From contig NZ_CP109460.1 of assembly GCF_036227565.1 (NCBI RefSeq), positions 4,774,001 through 4,838,000 on the forward strand: 64,000 bases of DNA. The letters run 5' to 3'. Position numbers and translations under genes: made by a program. Below the pieces are notes generated by a model. It did no database searches. It was not told where the DNA came from and saw nothing but the letters and a program-made list of their open reading frames with translations. The DNA is from Streptomyces sp. NBC_01454 (GTDB lineage: Bacteria; Actinomycetota; Actinomycetes; Streptomycetales; Streptomycetaceae). Positions 7,899 to 16,473 of the stretch are shown here, one piece after another (position 1 is the stretch's first letter; every line of letters begins with the position of its first letter).

Positions 7899-9137
7899 TC
7901 AGTAGGAGCTCCGGGCGGCCCTGGGCGCCGCCAGCTTCGGGCCGTAGGGCGCGGAGTCCAGCCAGGCTCCCGCCCTGCGCCCGGTGCCCGCCACGGCCGC
8001 GGCGACGCGCCGGCGCAGCCAGACCGACGGACGGTGGGCCAGCATGTGCTCCAAGGCGGAGCCGGCGCAGGCGCGGTTGTACGCGGCCGCCTCCTTCCGC
8101 TCCTGGGCGAAGCGGAGGATCTCCGCCTGGGCCGCCCCGGACGTACCGGCCGTCAGCGCCGCCTGCGCGGCCCGCACCGCCCGGATCGCGTCCGGGATGC
8201 TGGAGTTCATGCCGCGGGCCCCGAACGGCGCGAACAGGTGTGAGGCCTCACCCGTGAGCAGCACCCGGCGGTGGGCGTCGGTGAAGTCGGCGGCCACCTG
8301 CTGGGCGAACCGGTACGTCGACACCCAGCGCACCCGCTCGCCGTACGCCTCGGGCAGCACCCGGGGTATCCAGCGCCGCAGCCCCTCCGGTGAGGTGAAC
8401 CGGTCCGGGTCGTCGTGCACCAGGAGGTTGAGGTCGACCCGCCAGCCGCCCGCGAACGGAACCAGGAGGACGTTGCGGCCGCCGACCCGCGGGTGCTTGT
8501 AGTGGAAGACGCGTTCCAGGAGCAGCGGGTGGGCGGGATCGTCGTCGAGGTCCACCACCACGAAGGTGTTGCGGGAGCGCGGCCCCTCCAGGGGGATGCC
8601 GGCGGCGGAGCGCAGCGCGGAGCGCGAGCCGTCCGCCGCGATCACGTAGTCGGCCGCCCACTCGCCTCCCGTGGAGTCCACGAGCCGCACCCCGTCCGGG
8701 GTGCTCTCGGCGGAGCGCACCTCCACGCCCCAGTGGAACTCCACCCCGCCCTCCCGGCAGGCGGCGGCCATCAGGTCCTCGGTGTGCACCTGCGGAAGGC
8801 TGGTGAACGGCGGCAGCCCGGCGCGGCCGGCCGGCGGGTAGGTCCGGGTGTAGATCTCCTCGCCCGCCCAGTACGACCTCTTGGTCGCCCACATCAGACC
8901 GCGGCCGGCGATCTCGTGGCCCAGGCCGGGGCTGACCTGCTCCAGCTCGCGCAGCGACGTGCCGTGCAGGTAGGCGGCGCGGCTGCCCGGACGGACCGCG
9001 TCCCGGGTGCGCTTCTCCAGGACCACCGCGGGCAGCCCGGCCGCGCGCAGGGCCAGCGCGGCGCTCAGCCCGGCCGGACCGGCGCCGACGACGAGTACGG
9101 GACGGCGGTCGCTACGGCCGGCAGTAGTGGCGCTCAT
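7899..9137 (-). CDS. FAD-dependent aromatic monooxygenase (PheA/TfdB-like)
   Basis: A 412-residue class A flavoprotein hydroxylase, expected to use NAD(P)H and O2 to hydroxylate an aromatic ring. The FAD Rossmann motif VGAGPAG is at 17-23, the second FAD/NADPH motif is AADGSRSALR at 167-176, and the third is GEASHLFAPFGARGMN at 296-311, a variant of the usual GDAAH...GxGMN. The C-terminus is shorter than in phenol hydroxylases, with no thioredoxin-like domain. The start overlaps the preceding small gene by four bases, so it is the last gene of a coupled minus-strand group with MFS exporter, VOC protein and small protein. This context makes it a likely tailoring enzyme of the aromatic cluster. 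The substrate is unknown. Confidence 0.85.
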   Translation of the reverse strand: MSATTAGRSDRRPVLVVGAGPAGLSAALALRAAGLPAVVLEKRTRDAVRPGSRAAYLHGTSLRELEQVSPGLGHEIAGRGLMWATKRSYWAGEEIYTRTYPPAGRAGLPPFTSLPQVHTEDLMAAACREGGVEFHWGVEVRSAESTPDGVRLVDSTGGEWAADYVIAADGSRSALRSAAGIPLEGPRSRNTFVVVDLDDDPAHPLLLERVFHYKHPRVGGRNVLLVPFAGGWRVDLNLLVHDDPDRFTSPEGLRRWIPRVLPEAYGERVRWVSTYRFAQQVAADFTDAHRRVLLTGEASHLFAPFGARGMNSSIPDAIRAVRAAQAALTAGTSGAAQAEILRFAQERKEAAAYNRACAGSALEHMLAHRPSVWLRRRVAAAVAGTGRRAGAWLDSAPYGPKLAAPRAARSSY

Positions 9138-9391
9138 GCTTCGTCCTCCGTCGCGAGGTGCAGGGTCCGGGAGGTGAAGGAGACGATGCGGCCCGCGAGG
9201 CCGCCGGTCAGCGCGGCGTGCCAGACCGCCGTGGGCATCCCGGTCACCTCCCGGCGCAGCACCACCTCGCGCTCCGTGGTGGCGAGCTCCAGATAGTCGC
9301 CGACCGCGCGGACATCCATCCCGGCGGCCTCGGCGGTCCGCACCACGGGCGCGAACTCCGGTACGGCGAGTACGTACACGGCGAGCGTCAC
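9134..9391 (-). CDS. small conserved-looking protein of unknown function
   Basis: 85 residues from GTG 9391, with an AGGGAGGT ribosome site about ten bases upstream. It overlaps the VOC gene at its start and the monooxygenase at its end by four bases each, so it is translationally coupled to both and surely expressed with them. The sequence has a hydrophobic start (TLAVYVLAVPEF), a central EVVLRREVTG segment and no membrane helix, cysteine pair or known motif. It may be a small accessory or ferredoxin-like-fold subunit of one of the neighbouring oxygenases. I do not recognise the family. Confidence 0.65.
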   Translation of the reverse strand: MTLAVYVLAVPEFAPVVRTAEAAGMDVRAVGDYLELATTEREVVLRREVTGMPTAVWHAALTGGLAGRIVSFTSRTLHLATEDEA

Positions 9392-10014
9392 GGCCCCGCC
9401 ACCTCCCTGTCGTTGCGGACCGGCGCGGCCTTCCGCACGAGCTCTGCCTTCCGCTGCCACAGCGTCTGTGCGCAGGGGCGGGGCGACTCGGCGACGTCGG
9501 CGAGCGCGCGCAGCGTCAACTCCGCGTCCCGCGAGTCGAGTGCCGACATCGCGCGCAGCGGCCTGGTGATCTCCAGCTGGAGTCCGTTGGGGTCGTCGAA
9601 GTAGATCGATTCGATCAGCTCGTGCGGCAGCGGCGGGGTGACCCGCACCCCGTGCGCCTTGAGCCTCTCCCGCCAGGCCAGCAGCTCCTCCTCGGTGTCC
9701 ACATGGAAGGCGAGGTGCCGGGAGCGGTGCATGAGGTCGCTCGGCTGCTCCTCCTCGGGCAGGCCGAAGTAGTAGAAGAACGCGATCCGGTTGCCCTTGC
9801 CCATGTCGAAGAAGAAGTGCACGAAGTCCGGGTAGTCCTCGGTGACCCAGCCGGTCGCGGTGATCGCGTGCACGAGCGGCATGCCCAGCACCTGGGTGTA
9901 GAACTCGTAGGTCGCACGCGGCTTCCAGGTGACGAAGGCCAAGTGGTCGACTCCGTCCACCCGCGGGCTCGGCGGGCCGGCCTGCGGACGGGCGGACGGT
10001 GAGGTGAGGGTCAA
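9388..10014 (-). CDS. VOC-superfamily protein (extradiol dioxygenase/glyoxalase-like)
   Basis: About 208 residues from TTG 10014, which has GGAGGAG just before it; this start is the best available but the spacing is tight. Two beta-alpha-beta-beta-beta modules are visible. Metal ligands of type I extradiol dioxygenases are present: His24 in VDHLAF, His100 in SRHLAFHV and Glu149 in LQLEIT. It also has the DPNG turn and a 55-residue helical C-terminal extension. The complete H-H-E triad suggests a working metal site, for ring cleavage, glyoxalase-like or isomerase chemistry. It lies between the MFS exporter (49 bases upstream) and the small protein it overlaps, hence in the same transcript as the FAD monooxygenase. 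Confidence 0.8.
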   Translation of the reverse strand: MTLTSPSARPQAGPPSPRVDGVDHLAFVTWKPRATYEFYTQVLGMPLVHAITATGWVTEDYPDFVHFFFDMGKGNRIAFFYYFGLPEEEQPSDLMHRSRHLAFHVDTEEELLAWRERLKAHGVRVTPPLPHELIESIYFDDPNGLQLEITRPLRAMSALDSRDAELTLRALADVAESPRPCAQTLWQRKAELVRKAAPVRNDREVAGP

Positions 10015-10063
10015 TGCTCCTCCAGAGAGCAGGGCGGCCGCGGGCCGCGCCGTCGGAATGGGG

Positions 10064-11485
10064 TCAGCGCGCCGCGGCCGGGGACCGGCCGCGCAGCCCC
10101 GAGCCGGCGACGAGCGCACCGACGAGCAGGCCCAGGCCGCCGACGACCAGCGCCCAGCGGGTGCCGGCCGCCGTGGACGAGGACAGGTTGAGGACCACGC
10201 CGAGGACGGCGACACCGAGTGAGGCGCCCACCTGGCGGGCGGAGTTGAGTGCTCCGGCGCCGATGCCGGCCAGCTCGGCCGGTACGGAGCCGGCGACCCC
10301 GGCGACCAGGGCGGGCAGGGCGAAGGAGACACCGAAGCCGAAGGCCAGCAGGCCCACCACGGTGGCGACGAGCGCCCCGGCGGAGTTCCCGGTGAACGGC
10401 GCCTGGATCAGCGCCCCGGCACCCATGAGGACGAAGCCGATGGTGGCCGGGCGCCGCGGCCCGATCCGGCCGACCAGCCGTCCGGTGTAGATCGGGTTGA
10501 AGGCGGTGGGCAGGGTCAGCGGCAGGAAGGCGAGGCCCGCGGCGAACGACGAGTAGCCGCGGCCTTCCTGGAAGAACAGCGACAGCGCGAACAGCAGCCC
10601 GGACAGACCGAAGTTGGCGAGCAGGCCGGCCACCAGCGCGGAGGAGAAGCTGCGGCTGCGGAACATCCGCAGCGGCAGCATCGCCGCGTCGCCGGAGCGC
10701 AGTTCCGCGACGAGGAAGACCACCGCCGCGGCCGCCGCCAGCCCGAAGCCGCCGAGCACCCCGCCGCCGGTCCAGCCCTTGTCCGGGCCCTCGATCAGCG
10801 CGTACACCAGCGCGGCCAGTGCGACGACGGCGCTGAGCTGCCCGGTCAGGTCCAGCCCGCTGCGCTGCTTGCGCGCGGTCTCCGGGGCCAGCCGTGCGGT
10901 GATGACCAGACTGACCAGCGCCAGCGGCACGTTGATCAGGAAGATGGCGCGCCAGCCGACCGTGTCGGTGAGCATCCCGCCCACCAGCGGACCGGCGGCG
11001 AGCGCCGCGCCCGTGATCGCCGCCCAGGCCCCCACCGCGCGGGCCCGCTCGGCGGGGTCGGTGTAGGAGTGGACGATCAGGGCCAGGGAGGACGGCAGCA
11101 GCAGCGCCCCGGCGACGCCCAGGGCCAGCCGGAGCACCACCAGCATGCCGAGCGTCGTCGCGACGGCCGAGACGCCGGACAGCACGCCGAACGTCACCAG
11201 GCCCCAGAGGAAGACCCGGCGGCCGCCGAAGCGGTCGGAGAGCCAGCCCGCGGTGAGCAACAGGGCGGCGAAGGTGATGGTGTAGCCGTTGGTGACCCAC
11301 TGGAGGCCGCTCAGGCCGGTGTGCAGATCACCGGCGATGGCGGGCAGCGCCACCGAGACGATCGTCATGTCGAGCAGCACCATGAAGTAGCCGAGGGAAA
11401 GCCCGATCAATAAGGTGCGCGAGGGCTTACCGGTTCGCTTCGGTGCGGCAACGGAATCCCGCTCAGGTTCCGCCCGTGTCGTCAT
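10064..11485 (-). CDS. MFS exporter, DHA2 (14-helix) family
   Basis: A 473-residue drug:proton antiporter-type transporter. Fourteen hydrophobic segments can be traced; motif C-like and motif A-like signatures are present (LDMTIVSVALP at the first helix, GWLSDRFGGRR in the first cytoplasmic loop). ATG 11485 has a GGAGGAG site eight bases upstream. It is the first gene of the minus-strand group MFS-VOC-small protein-FAD monooxygenase and is divergent from an intact LysR gene. That arrangement is typical of product export and self-resistance controlled by the neighbouring LysR protein. The substrate is inferred only as the cluster product. Confidence 0.9.
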   Translation of the reverse strand: MTTRAEPERDSVAAPKRTGKPSRTLLIGLSLGYFMVLLDMTIVSVALPAIAGDLHTGLSGLQWVTNGYTITFAALLLTAGWLSDRFGGRRVFLWGLVTFGVLSGVSAVATTLGMLVVLRLALGVAGALLLPSSLALIVHSYTDPAERARAVGAWAAITGAALAAGPLVGGMLTDTVGWRAIFLINVPLALVSLVITARLAPETARKQRSGLDLTGQLSAVVALAALVYALIEGPDKGWTGGGVLGGFGLAAAAAVVFLVAELRSGDAAMLPLRMFRSRSFSSALVAGLLANFGLSGLLFALSLFFQEGRGYSSFAAGLAFLPLTLPTAFNPIYTGRLVGRIGPRRPATIGFVLMGAGALIQAPFTGNSAGALVATVVGLLAFGFGVSFALPALVAGVAGSVPAELAGIGAGALNSARQVGASLGVAVLGVVLNLSSSTAAGTRWALVVGGLGLLVGALVAGSGLRGRSPAAAR

Positions 11486-11599
11486 AGGAATTCTCCTCCG
11501 TTTCGGAATCTCTGCTTTCGCGGCCCGCGCTGTTGGGGGCGGCACAATCCATTCAACCGGAATCGGAAGGGGAATTGAGGGTGGTGACGACGGGGATGG

Positions 11600-11629
11600 C
11601 CTATGGGTACCATCGGCCCAGCCGATAGG
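11600..11629. promoter_or_regulatory. palindromic operator candidate in MFS/LysR divergent region
   Basis: A perfect dyad ATCGGC-CCA-GCCGAT at 11612-11626 lies within an outer pair CCTAT/ATAGG (11600-11604 and 11625-11629). It is 24 bases before the LysR start codon, and the mRNA start of the exporter would be on the other side. Position fits autoregulation by the LysR protein and control of the exporter operon. Confidence 0.5.
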
Positions 11630-11652
11630 TCAGCTAGGGGGGCGGCACAGTC

Positions 11653-12528
11653 GTGGAGCTTCGGCATCTTCGGACGTTCGAAACGGTGGCCAGGACACTC
11701 AGCGTCACGCAAGCGGCCAAGGAACTGCACTACGCACAATCCAGCGTCAGCGATCAAATTCAGGCGCTGGAGCGTGATCTGGGGGTCGAGCTGCTCGACC
11801 GGTCGCAGCGCCGGGTGCGGCTGACCCCGCAGGGTGTGGCGCTCTCGGAGTACACGGACAAGATCCTCAAGCTGATGGAGGAGGCGCGCTGGGCGGTCTC
11901 CCGGCCCGGCGCAGAACTCGCCTTCGGCGCCCTGGAAACCCTCTGCCAGCACCTGCTGCCGGAGGTGCTCGCGCACTACCGCTCGCTGCATCCGCAGGCC
12001 CGGGTGCGGGTGGCGCAGGACAACCGCGGCGAGCTCTACAAGGCCGTGCGCCGCGGCGACTTGGACCTGTGCCTGACCTTCGGCGACCCGCCGGCCGACC
12101 CGAGCCTGCGTGCCGAGACGCTGGCCGAGGAGCCGCTGGCGGTCATCGTGCCGCCGGGGCACCATCTCGCCGAGCGCGGCGAGGCCGGTCTCGAGGAGCT
12201 CGCCAGGGAACCCTTCCTGGCCACCGAGCGGGGCTGCGGCTTCCGGGAGATGTTCGACAGCGCCTTCGGGGCGGTGGCCGCGAAGGAGCCGGTCGCGGAG
12301 GTGTCCAGCATCGGCACCCTCGGCGCGTGCGTGGCGGCCGGGATGGGCTGCGCGCTGCTGCCGTTGACGGCGGTGCGCGATCAGGCGAGCCGCGGCGAAG
12401 TGGCCGTCGTGAAGGCCGGCGACGGCGACCTGCACACGACGGTGACCATGACCTGGCTGGACCGCAACTCCGCGAACCCGAACCTCATCGGCTTCCAGAC
12501 CGTGCTGCGCCGGCAACTGGGCGGCTGA
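11653..12528 (+). CDS. LysR-family transcriptional regulator
   Basis: 291 residues, the usual LysR length, starting at GTG 11653. The winged HTH is clear: MELRHLRTFETVARTLSVTQ, then HYAQSSVSDQIQALERDLG. The effector-binding domain is intact through residue 290, with the LATERGCGFR and AGMGCALLP segments typical of the fold. It is divergent from the MFS-VOC-monooxygenase operon and convergent (17 bases apart) with the AMP-dependent ligase. It is therefore the likely pathway-specific regulator of the aromatic cluster. The second LysR gene of the cluster is broken, so this one may act alone. The inducer is unknown. Confidence 0.9.
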   Translation: MELRHLRTFETVARTLSVTQAAKELHYAQSSVSDQIQALERDLGVELLDRSQRRVRLTPQGVALSEYTDKILKLMEEARWAVSRPGAELAFGALETLCQHLLPEVLAHYRSLHPQARVRVAQDNRGELYKAVRRGDLDLCLTFGDPPADPSLRAETLAEEPLAVIVPPGHHLAERGEAGLEELAREPFLATERGCGFREMFDSAFGAVAAKEPVAEVSSIGTLGACVAAGMGCALLPLTAVRDQASRGEVAVVKAGDGDLHTTVTMTWLDRNSANPNLIGFQTVLRRQLGG

Positions 12529-12545
12529 CGGCGGCGGGCGGCCGG

Positions 12546-14237
12546 TCACCGGTCGCCCTCGCCGGCCGCCGGCACGGGGCGTGACGCGGGCGCCGGCGGC
12601 CGCGGAAGGGGCGGCAGCGGGATCGACGTCAGCCGGTTCCGGGCGATCTTGCCGGTGACCGTGGTCGGCAACCGGTCCACGACCACGAGCTCCTCGGGCA
12701 GCTTGTACGTGGCCAGTCCCTTGCGGGACAGATGCCCGGTCACCTCGTCCAGCGTCAAGCCGGTGCCGTCGCGGAGCGCGGCCAGCAGACACGAGCGCTG
12801 GCCCAGCCGCGGATCGGGCCGCCCCACGATCGCGTGCTGCGCCAACTGCGGCAGATCGCCGAGCAGTTCTTCGACCTCGAGCGCGCTGAACTTCAGCCCG
12901 CCGCGGTTGATCAGCTCGTCGGCGCGGCCCCGGTAGCCGACCGAACCGTCCGGGTGGAGCACGGCCAGGTCGCCGGTGCGCAGCCAGCCGTCGGCGGTGA
13001 GCGCGGCGCGGGTCAGCTCCGGCGCGCCGTGATAGCCGCGGAACAGGAAGGGGCTGCGGTACTGGAGTTCTCCGGTCGCGCCCGGCCCGGCGCGGCGGCC
13101 CTCGCGGTCCACCACCCTGACCTCGCCCCCGGACACCGGCCGCCCGATGGTGGACGCCGCCTCGGGCGGATCGCCGGGACGGGTGAAGGTCCCCGCGCCG
13201 ATCTCCGTCATCCCCCACTGCACGACGAGCCGCGCGCCCATCGTCCGCCGCACGCCCTCGGCCAGCTCACGGGGCACCGGAGCGCCGCCGGTGCGTACCT
13301 CCCGCAGAGCCAGAGGCGTACCCCCGGCCTCCGCATCCTCCGCATCCTCTGCCAACAGGGTGACGAGATCGCGCAGTTGAGCCGGAACCAGGAACGCCGT
13401 GGTGGCCGAGACAGCGCGCAGGGCGCCGGCGAACCGCCGCGGGTCCCATCCGTCGAACAGCCCGACCCGGCCGCCGGTGACCAGGGCCAGATGGACCGAG
13501 AGCAGCCCGAAGGCATGACTGAGCGGGCTCGCGGAAACCAGTGTGTCCCCGGGGCCCAGGCCGCCGTCCGCCGCGACGGCCGCCGCGTTGCCGAGCAGCC
13601 CACCGTGGCGGTGCACACACAGTTTCGGGCGCCGGGAGGTCGTCCCGGAGGAGGCGAGCAGCATCAGCGGGGCCTCCGGGTCCCGCGGCGGATCCGGAAG
13701 CGCCCCGGGGGCCGGGTCGGGTGCCTCGTCCAGCAGCTCCGCCGCGCTCGGCAGCGTCCCCGCGCCGGACACACCGCGCCCCGTCCGCGCGGGCCCCTCG
13801 CCCTCCACCACCCATGCGTGCCGCAGCGAGCCGCACCCCTCGCGCACCGCGAGGATCTCCCCGACGCGGTCACGGCCGCGGTAGGAGCCCCGCGCCACCA
13901 GCGCGGCGGCTCCGGCCTGGGCGACCAGGGACTGCACCTCGTGGGCGCCGTACGCGCAGTGCAGCGGCAGCAGCAGCACGCCGAGCCGGGCGGTGGCCGC
14001 GTGCAGCACCACCAGTTCCCAGGAGTTCGGCAGCTGCGCCGCCAGTACGTCACCGGACCGCAGTCCCCGCACGTACAGCGCGCCGGCGGTCCGTTCGGCC
14101 TGGCGCAGACAGTCCTGCCAGGTCCGGCCGATCCCGTCGTCCCACACGGCGGGATCCGTACGGCGGGCCGCGGCACGCTCGAGAGCACCGGTGAACGTGA
14201 AAGCGGTCGTCGTCGATTCCGTGGGGAGAGCGTTCAC
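12546..14237 (-). CDS. AMP-dependent acyl/aryl-CoA ligase or adenylating enzyme
   Basis: A 563-residue ANL-superfamily enzyme that should adenylate a carboxylic acid and pass it to CoA or another acceptor. The P-loop motif is SSGTTSRRPK at 196-205; the usual second glycine (SGTTGxPK) is replaced. Other core motifs are intact: WGMTE (341-345), GWLRTGD (417-423), GRADELINRGG (437-447) and the catalytic lysine K530 in TTVTGKIARNRL. No carrier-protein domain is fused. GTG 14237 is preceded by GGAGG at seven bases. In this cluster it probably activates an aromatic acid; benzoate-, salicylate- or cinnamate-type substrates are all possible. It is divergent from the second biosynthetic operon. Confidence 0.85.
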   Translation of the reverse strand: MNALPTESTTTAFTFTGALERAAARRTDPAVWDDGIGRTWQDCLRQAERTAGALYVRGLRSGDVLAAQLPNSWELVVLHAATARLGVLLLPLHCAYGAHEVQSLVAQAGAAALVARGSYRGRDRVGEILAVREGCGSLRHAWVVEGEGPARTGRGVSGAGTLPSAAELLDEAPDPAPGALPDPPRDPEAPLMLLASSGTTSRRPKLCVHRHGGLLGNAAAVAADGGLGPGDTLVSASPLSHAFGLLSVHLALVTGGRVGLFDGWDPRRFAGALRAVSATTAFLVPAQLRDLVTLLAEDAEDAEAGGTPLALREVRTGGAPVPRELAEGVRRTMGARLVVQWGMTEIGAGTFTRPGDPPEAASTIGRPVSGGEVRVVDREGRRAGPGATGELQYRSPFLFRGYHGAPELTRAALTADGWLRTGDLAVLHPDGSVGYRGRADELINRGGLKFSALEVEELLGDLPQLAQHAIVGRPDPRLGQRSCLLAALRDGTGLTLDEVTGHLSRKGLATYKLPEELVVVDRLPTTVTGKIARNRLTSIPLPPLPRPPAPASRPVPAAGEGDR

Positions 14238-14810
14238 GAAGAATCCTCCGTTCCGGGCAGAACCAACAGTCCTTGCCTTGCCGCACGGATTCTGGGCGGA
14301 AATCGAGCGGATGGTCCAGGGGAAAACCGATAAGAACCCCTGATCCGCTGCACCGGTCCGGCCGCGATAACAAAAGCCCCCTCCCGTGATGTCGCGACGG
14401 AGCGCGGGCCCGAAGATAGGCGCGGACGCCCGCTGTCGATTGATTCTCCCGCCGCCGTTCGGCCGCGCCGATGGATGCCCCCCACACGGACAACGCGCAG
14501 CCGTTCACCGCTGCACAACCGGCGCCCGGGAGCCGGACCGCCGCGCCGCGCACCCATAAGAAAACCCACTAACGAAGCCCTGGCCTCCGGTTGAAAGTGT
14601 CACCTCGAAACGTTTCGGCAGGAGCATTCGGTGACTCCGATGAATGCCATCGAGAAGGCCGAACGTGCCGCGTTTCCCCTGGTCAATCGCTATGTCGAGC
14701 CGAGTTCCGGACGAGCGGTCCGGCGCATTCCGGTACCCGTGCGCCCAGGGGCTTGCCGGGCGCCGGAAAACCACCACAGAATTCCGACGGCCCCGATACA
14801 GGAGGTATCG
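14238..14810. other. divergent control region of the cluster with palindrome and alternative start
   Basis: 573 bases between the ligase (minus) and the VOC-like gene (plus). At 14606-14617 is the perfect 12-base palindrome CGAAACGTTTCG. Just after it, an AGGAG site precedes GTG 14631 by six bases, and that frame runs without stop into the VOC-like gene, giving a possible 60-residue N-terminal extension. Codon use in 14631-14810 is less GC-biased than in the gene proper. The region should hold the promoters of both operons. Confidence 0.5.
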
Positions 14811-15638
14811 ATGTCCGTAGTCCGCGCGTCTCACACCACAAAGGAAAGTGTGCGTTCCGTCGGCGAATTACCCTCCGTGGACAGCGAATTGCCGGTGGGC
14901 AGTCCATTCTCCGGCACCGATCTGCGGCGGCTTGCCGACGCGATCCGCGACGCCGGCCTCGCGTCGAGCGCCCCGGTGTCGTCGCTTCTCGAACCGGCCG
15001 GGCCACAGGGCGGGGCCACGTCCCTGACCGAGCGGAACTGCCGGTTCGACCACTGCGCAGTCCTGCTGTTTCCGCAGACCCTCGCCGCGGGGTTGGACCA
15101 TCTGGAACAGTGCGGCCTGGCACCGCTGCCCACCGTGCCGAGCACGGTGGTGCGCCGCAGGCTGAGCGAACGCCACGGTCTCGACCCGGCGCGCTGCGAC
15201 GTCCACCTCACCCGGCTCCGGCTGGACCTGCCGGACGGACGACGCCATCCGGCGGTCGAGGTGTTCCTCTTCCCCCGCGACTGCGCCGCGTTCGACCCGC
15301 GGCTGGCCGCGTCCGAAGTCGCGCACGGCTTCGAGGACCACACCGCGTTCGTGGTGGGCCGGCCGAGCCTCCCGCTGCTGGAGAACCTCGTCACGGCCTG
15401 GCGTGCCGAGGCCGGCCTGCTGTGGGAGGGCGGCGGACACAACCCCCACGAGGGCCCCCAGGGTTCGACCGTCCTGTACTTCGTCCGCGAGCACGGGCAG
15501 CCCTCCCGGCGCCGCCGCTTCGAGCTGCACTGCCCCGGCGATCTGCGGGCCTTCCTCGACCGGGTCCCCGTGGACACCGAGGCCGTACGCCATGCCTACC
15601 GGGAGTGGCGGCACACCGGCCCGGACGTACCCGCGTGA
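14811..15638 (+). CDS. unrecognised protein with a VOC-like metal triad
   Basis: 275 residues from ATG 14811, which has AGGAGGT six bases upstream. I do not recognise the family directly. Its layout resembles a large two-module VOC fold: His81 in FDHCAVLL on a first strand, His177 in EDHTAFVV on the matching strand of the second half, and Glu238 in RFELHC near the end, the H-H-E order of extradiol dioxygenases. Between them is a distinctive EGGGHNPHEGPQG loop. The first 60 residues look disordered. It is the first gene of the plus-strand operon with O-methyltransferase, DAHP synthase and ABM monooxygenase, so a biosynthetic enzyme role is likely. An in-frame GTG at 14631 offers a 335-residue version. 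Confidence 0.65.
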   Translation: MSVVRASHTTKESVRSVGELPSVDSELPVGSPFSGTDLRRLADAIRDAGLASSAPVSSLLEPAGPQGGATSLTERNCRFDHCAVLLFPQTLAAGLDHLEQCGLAPLPTVPSTVVRRRLSERHGLDPARCDVHLTRLRLDLPDGRRHPAVEVFLFPRDCAAFDPRLAASEVAHGFEDHTAFVVGRPSLPLLENLVTAWRAEAGLLWEGGGHNPHEGPQGSTVLYFVREHGQPSRRRRFELHCPGDLRAFLDRVPVDTEAVRHAYREWRHTGPDVPA

Positions 15639-15690
15639 GACCCGCCCCCGGCCCGCACGCCGCCCCGCCCCTACCCACACCGGAGACCCC

Positions 15691-16392
15691 ATGCTGCGCA
15701 ACGACACGCTGAGCCCCAGGAATCTGCCGCTCACCCCCGAGCTGCACGACTACCTGCTCGACCAGGGCCGGATGACCCCCGACCCGCTCCTGGCCGAGGT
15801 GATCGCCTGCACCGGCGCCGCGATCCCCGACCAGGCACACATGGTGGTCGCGCCCGAGGAGGGCGCCCTGCTGACCTTCCTGGTGCGCCTCCTGGGCGCC
15901 CGCCGCATCGTCGAGGTCGGGACCTTCACCGGCTACTCCGCGCTCTGCCTGGCCCGCGGCCTGCCCGCCGACGGCTCGCTGATCACCTGCGATGTCTCCG
16001 CCGAATGGACCTCGCTCGCCCGCGACTTCTGGGACCGCGACGGCGTCGGCGACCGCATCGAGCTCCGCCTCGGCCCCGCACTGGACACCCTGCGCGCCCT
16101 GCCCGCCGAGCCGCACCTGGACCTGGCCTTCATCGACGCCGACAAGCCCGGCTACATCGGCTACTGGGAGGAACTGGTGCCGCGCCTGCGCCCCGGCGCC
16201 CTGCTCCTCGCCGACAACACCCTCTTCAACGGCGAGGTGCTCGCGGAACAGCCCGGCGAAAAGGCCGCGGCCATCCGTGAGTTCAACGCGCACGCCCGCC
16301 GCGACCCCCGCGTCGAGCTGGTCATGCTGCCGATCGCGGACGGCCTGACGCTGGCCCGCCGGCTGCCGGCCGGGGAGCCGCCGCTGCGGTGA
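15691..16392 (+). CDS. SAM-dependent O-methyltransferase, caffeoyl-CoA/catechol type
   Basis: 233 residues, the normal size for the metal-dependent small-molecule O-methyltransferase family. The SAM-binding motif is VEVGTFTGYSAL (74-85). Metal and substrate residues are in FIDADK (147-152, with Asp149) and ADN (174-176). Such enzymes methylate one hydroxyl of a catechol, which fits hydroxylation by the FAD monooxygenase in the same cluster. It lies 52 bases after the VOC-like gene and 81 before DAHP synthase, on the same strand. GGAG precedes the ATG. The regiochemistry and exact acceptor cannot be read from sequence. Confidence 0.88.
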   Translation: MLRNDTLSPRNLPLTPELHDYLLDQGRMTPDPLLAEVIACTGAAIPDQAHMVVAPEEGALLTFLVRLLGARRIVEVGTFTGYSALCLARGLPADGSLITCDVSAEWTSLARDFWDRDGVGDRIELRLGPALDTLRALPAEPHLDLAFIDADKPGYIGYWEELVPRLRPGALLLADNTLFNGEVLAEQPGEKAAAIREFNAHARRDPRVELVMLPIADGLTLARRLPAGEPPLR

Positions 16393-16473
16393 CGCGAGCC
16401 CGGACGACAGGAACCAGGGCCAGGACAGGCCGGAGCCAGCAAGCACACAGCGAACCACAACACGGGGGCCGGT

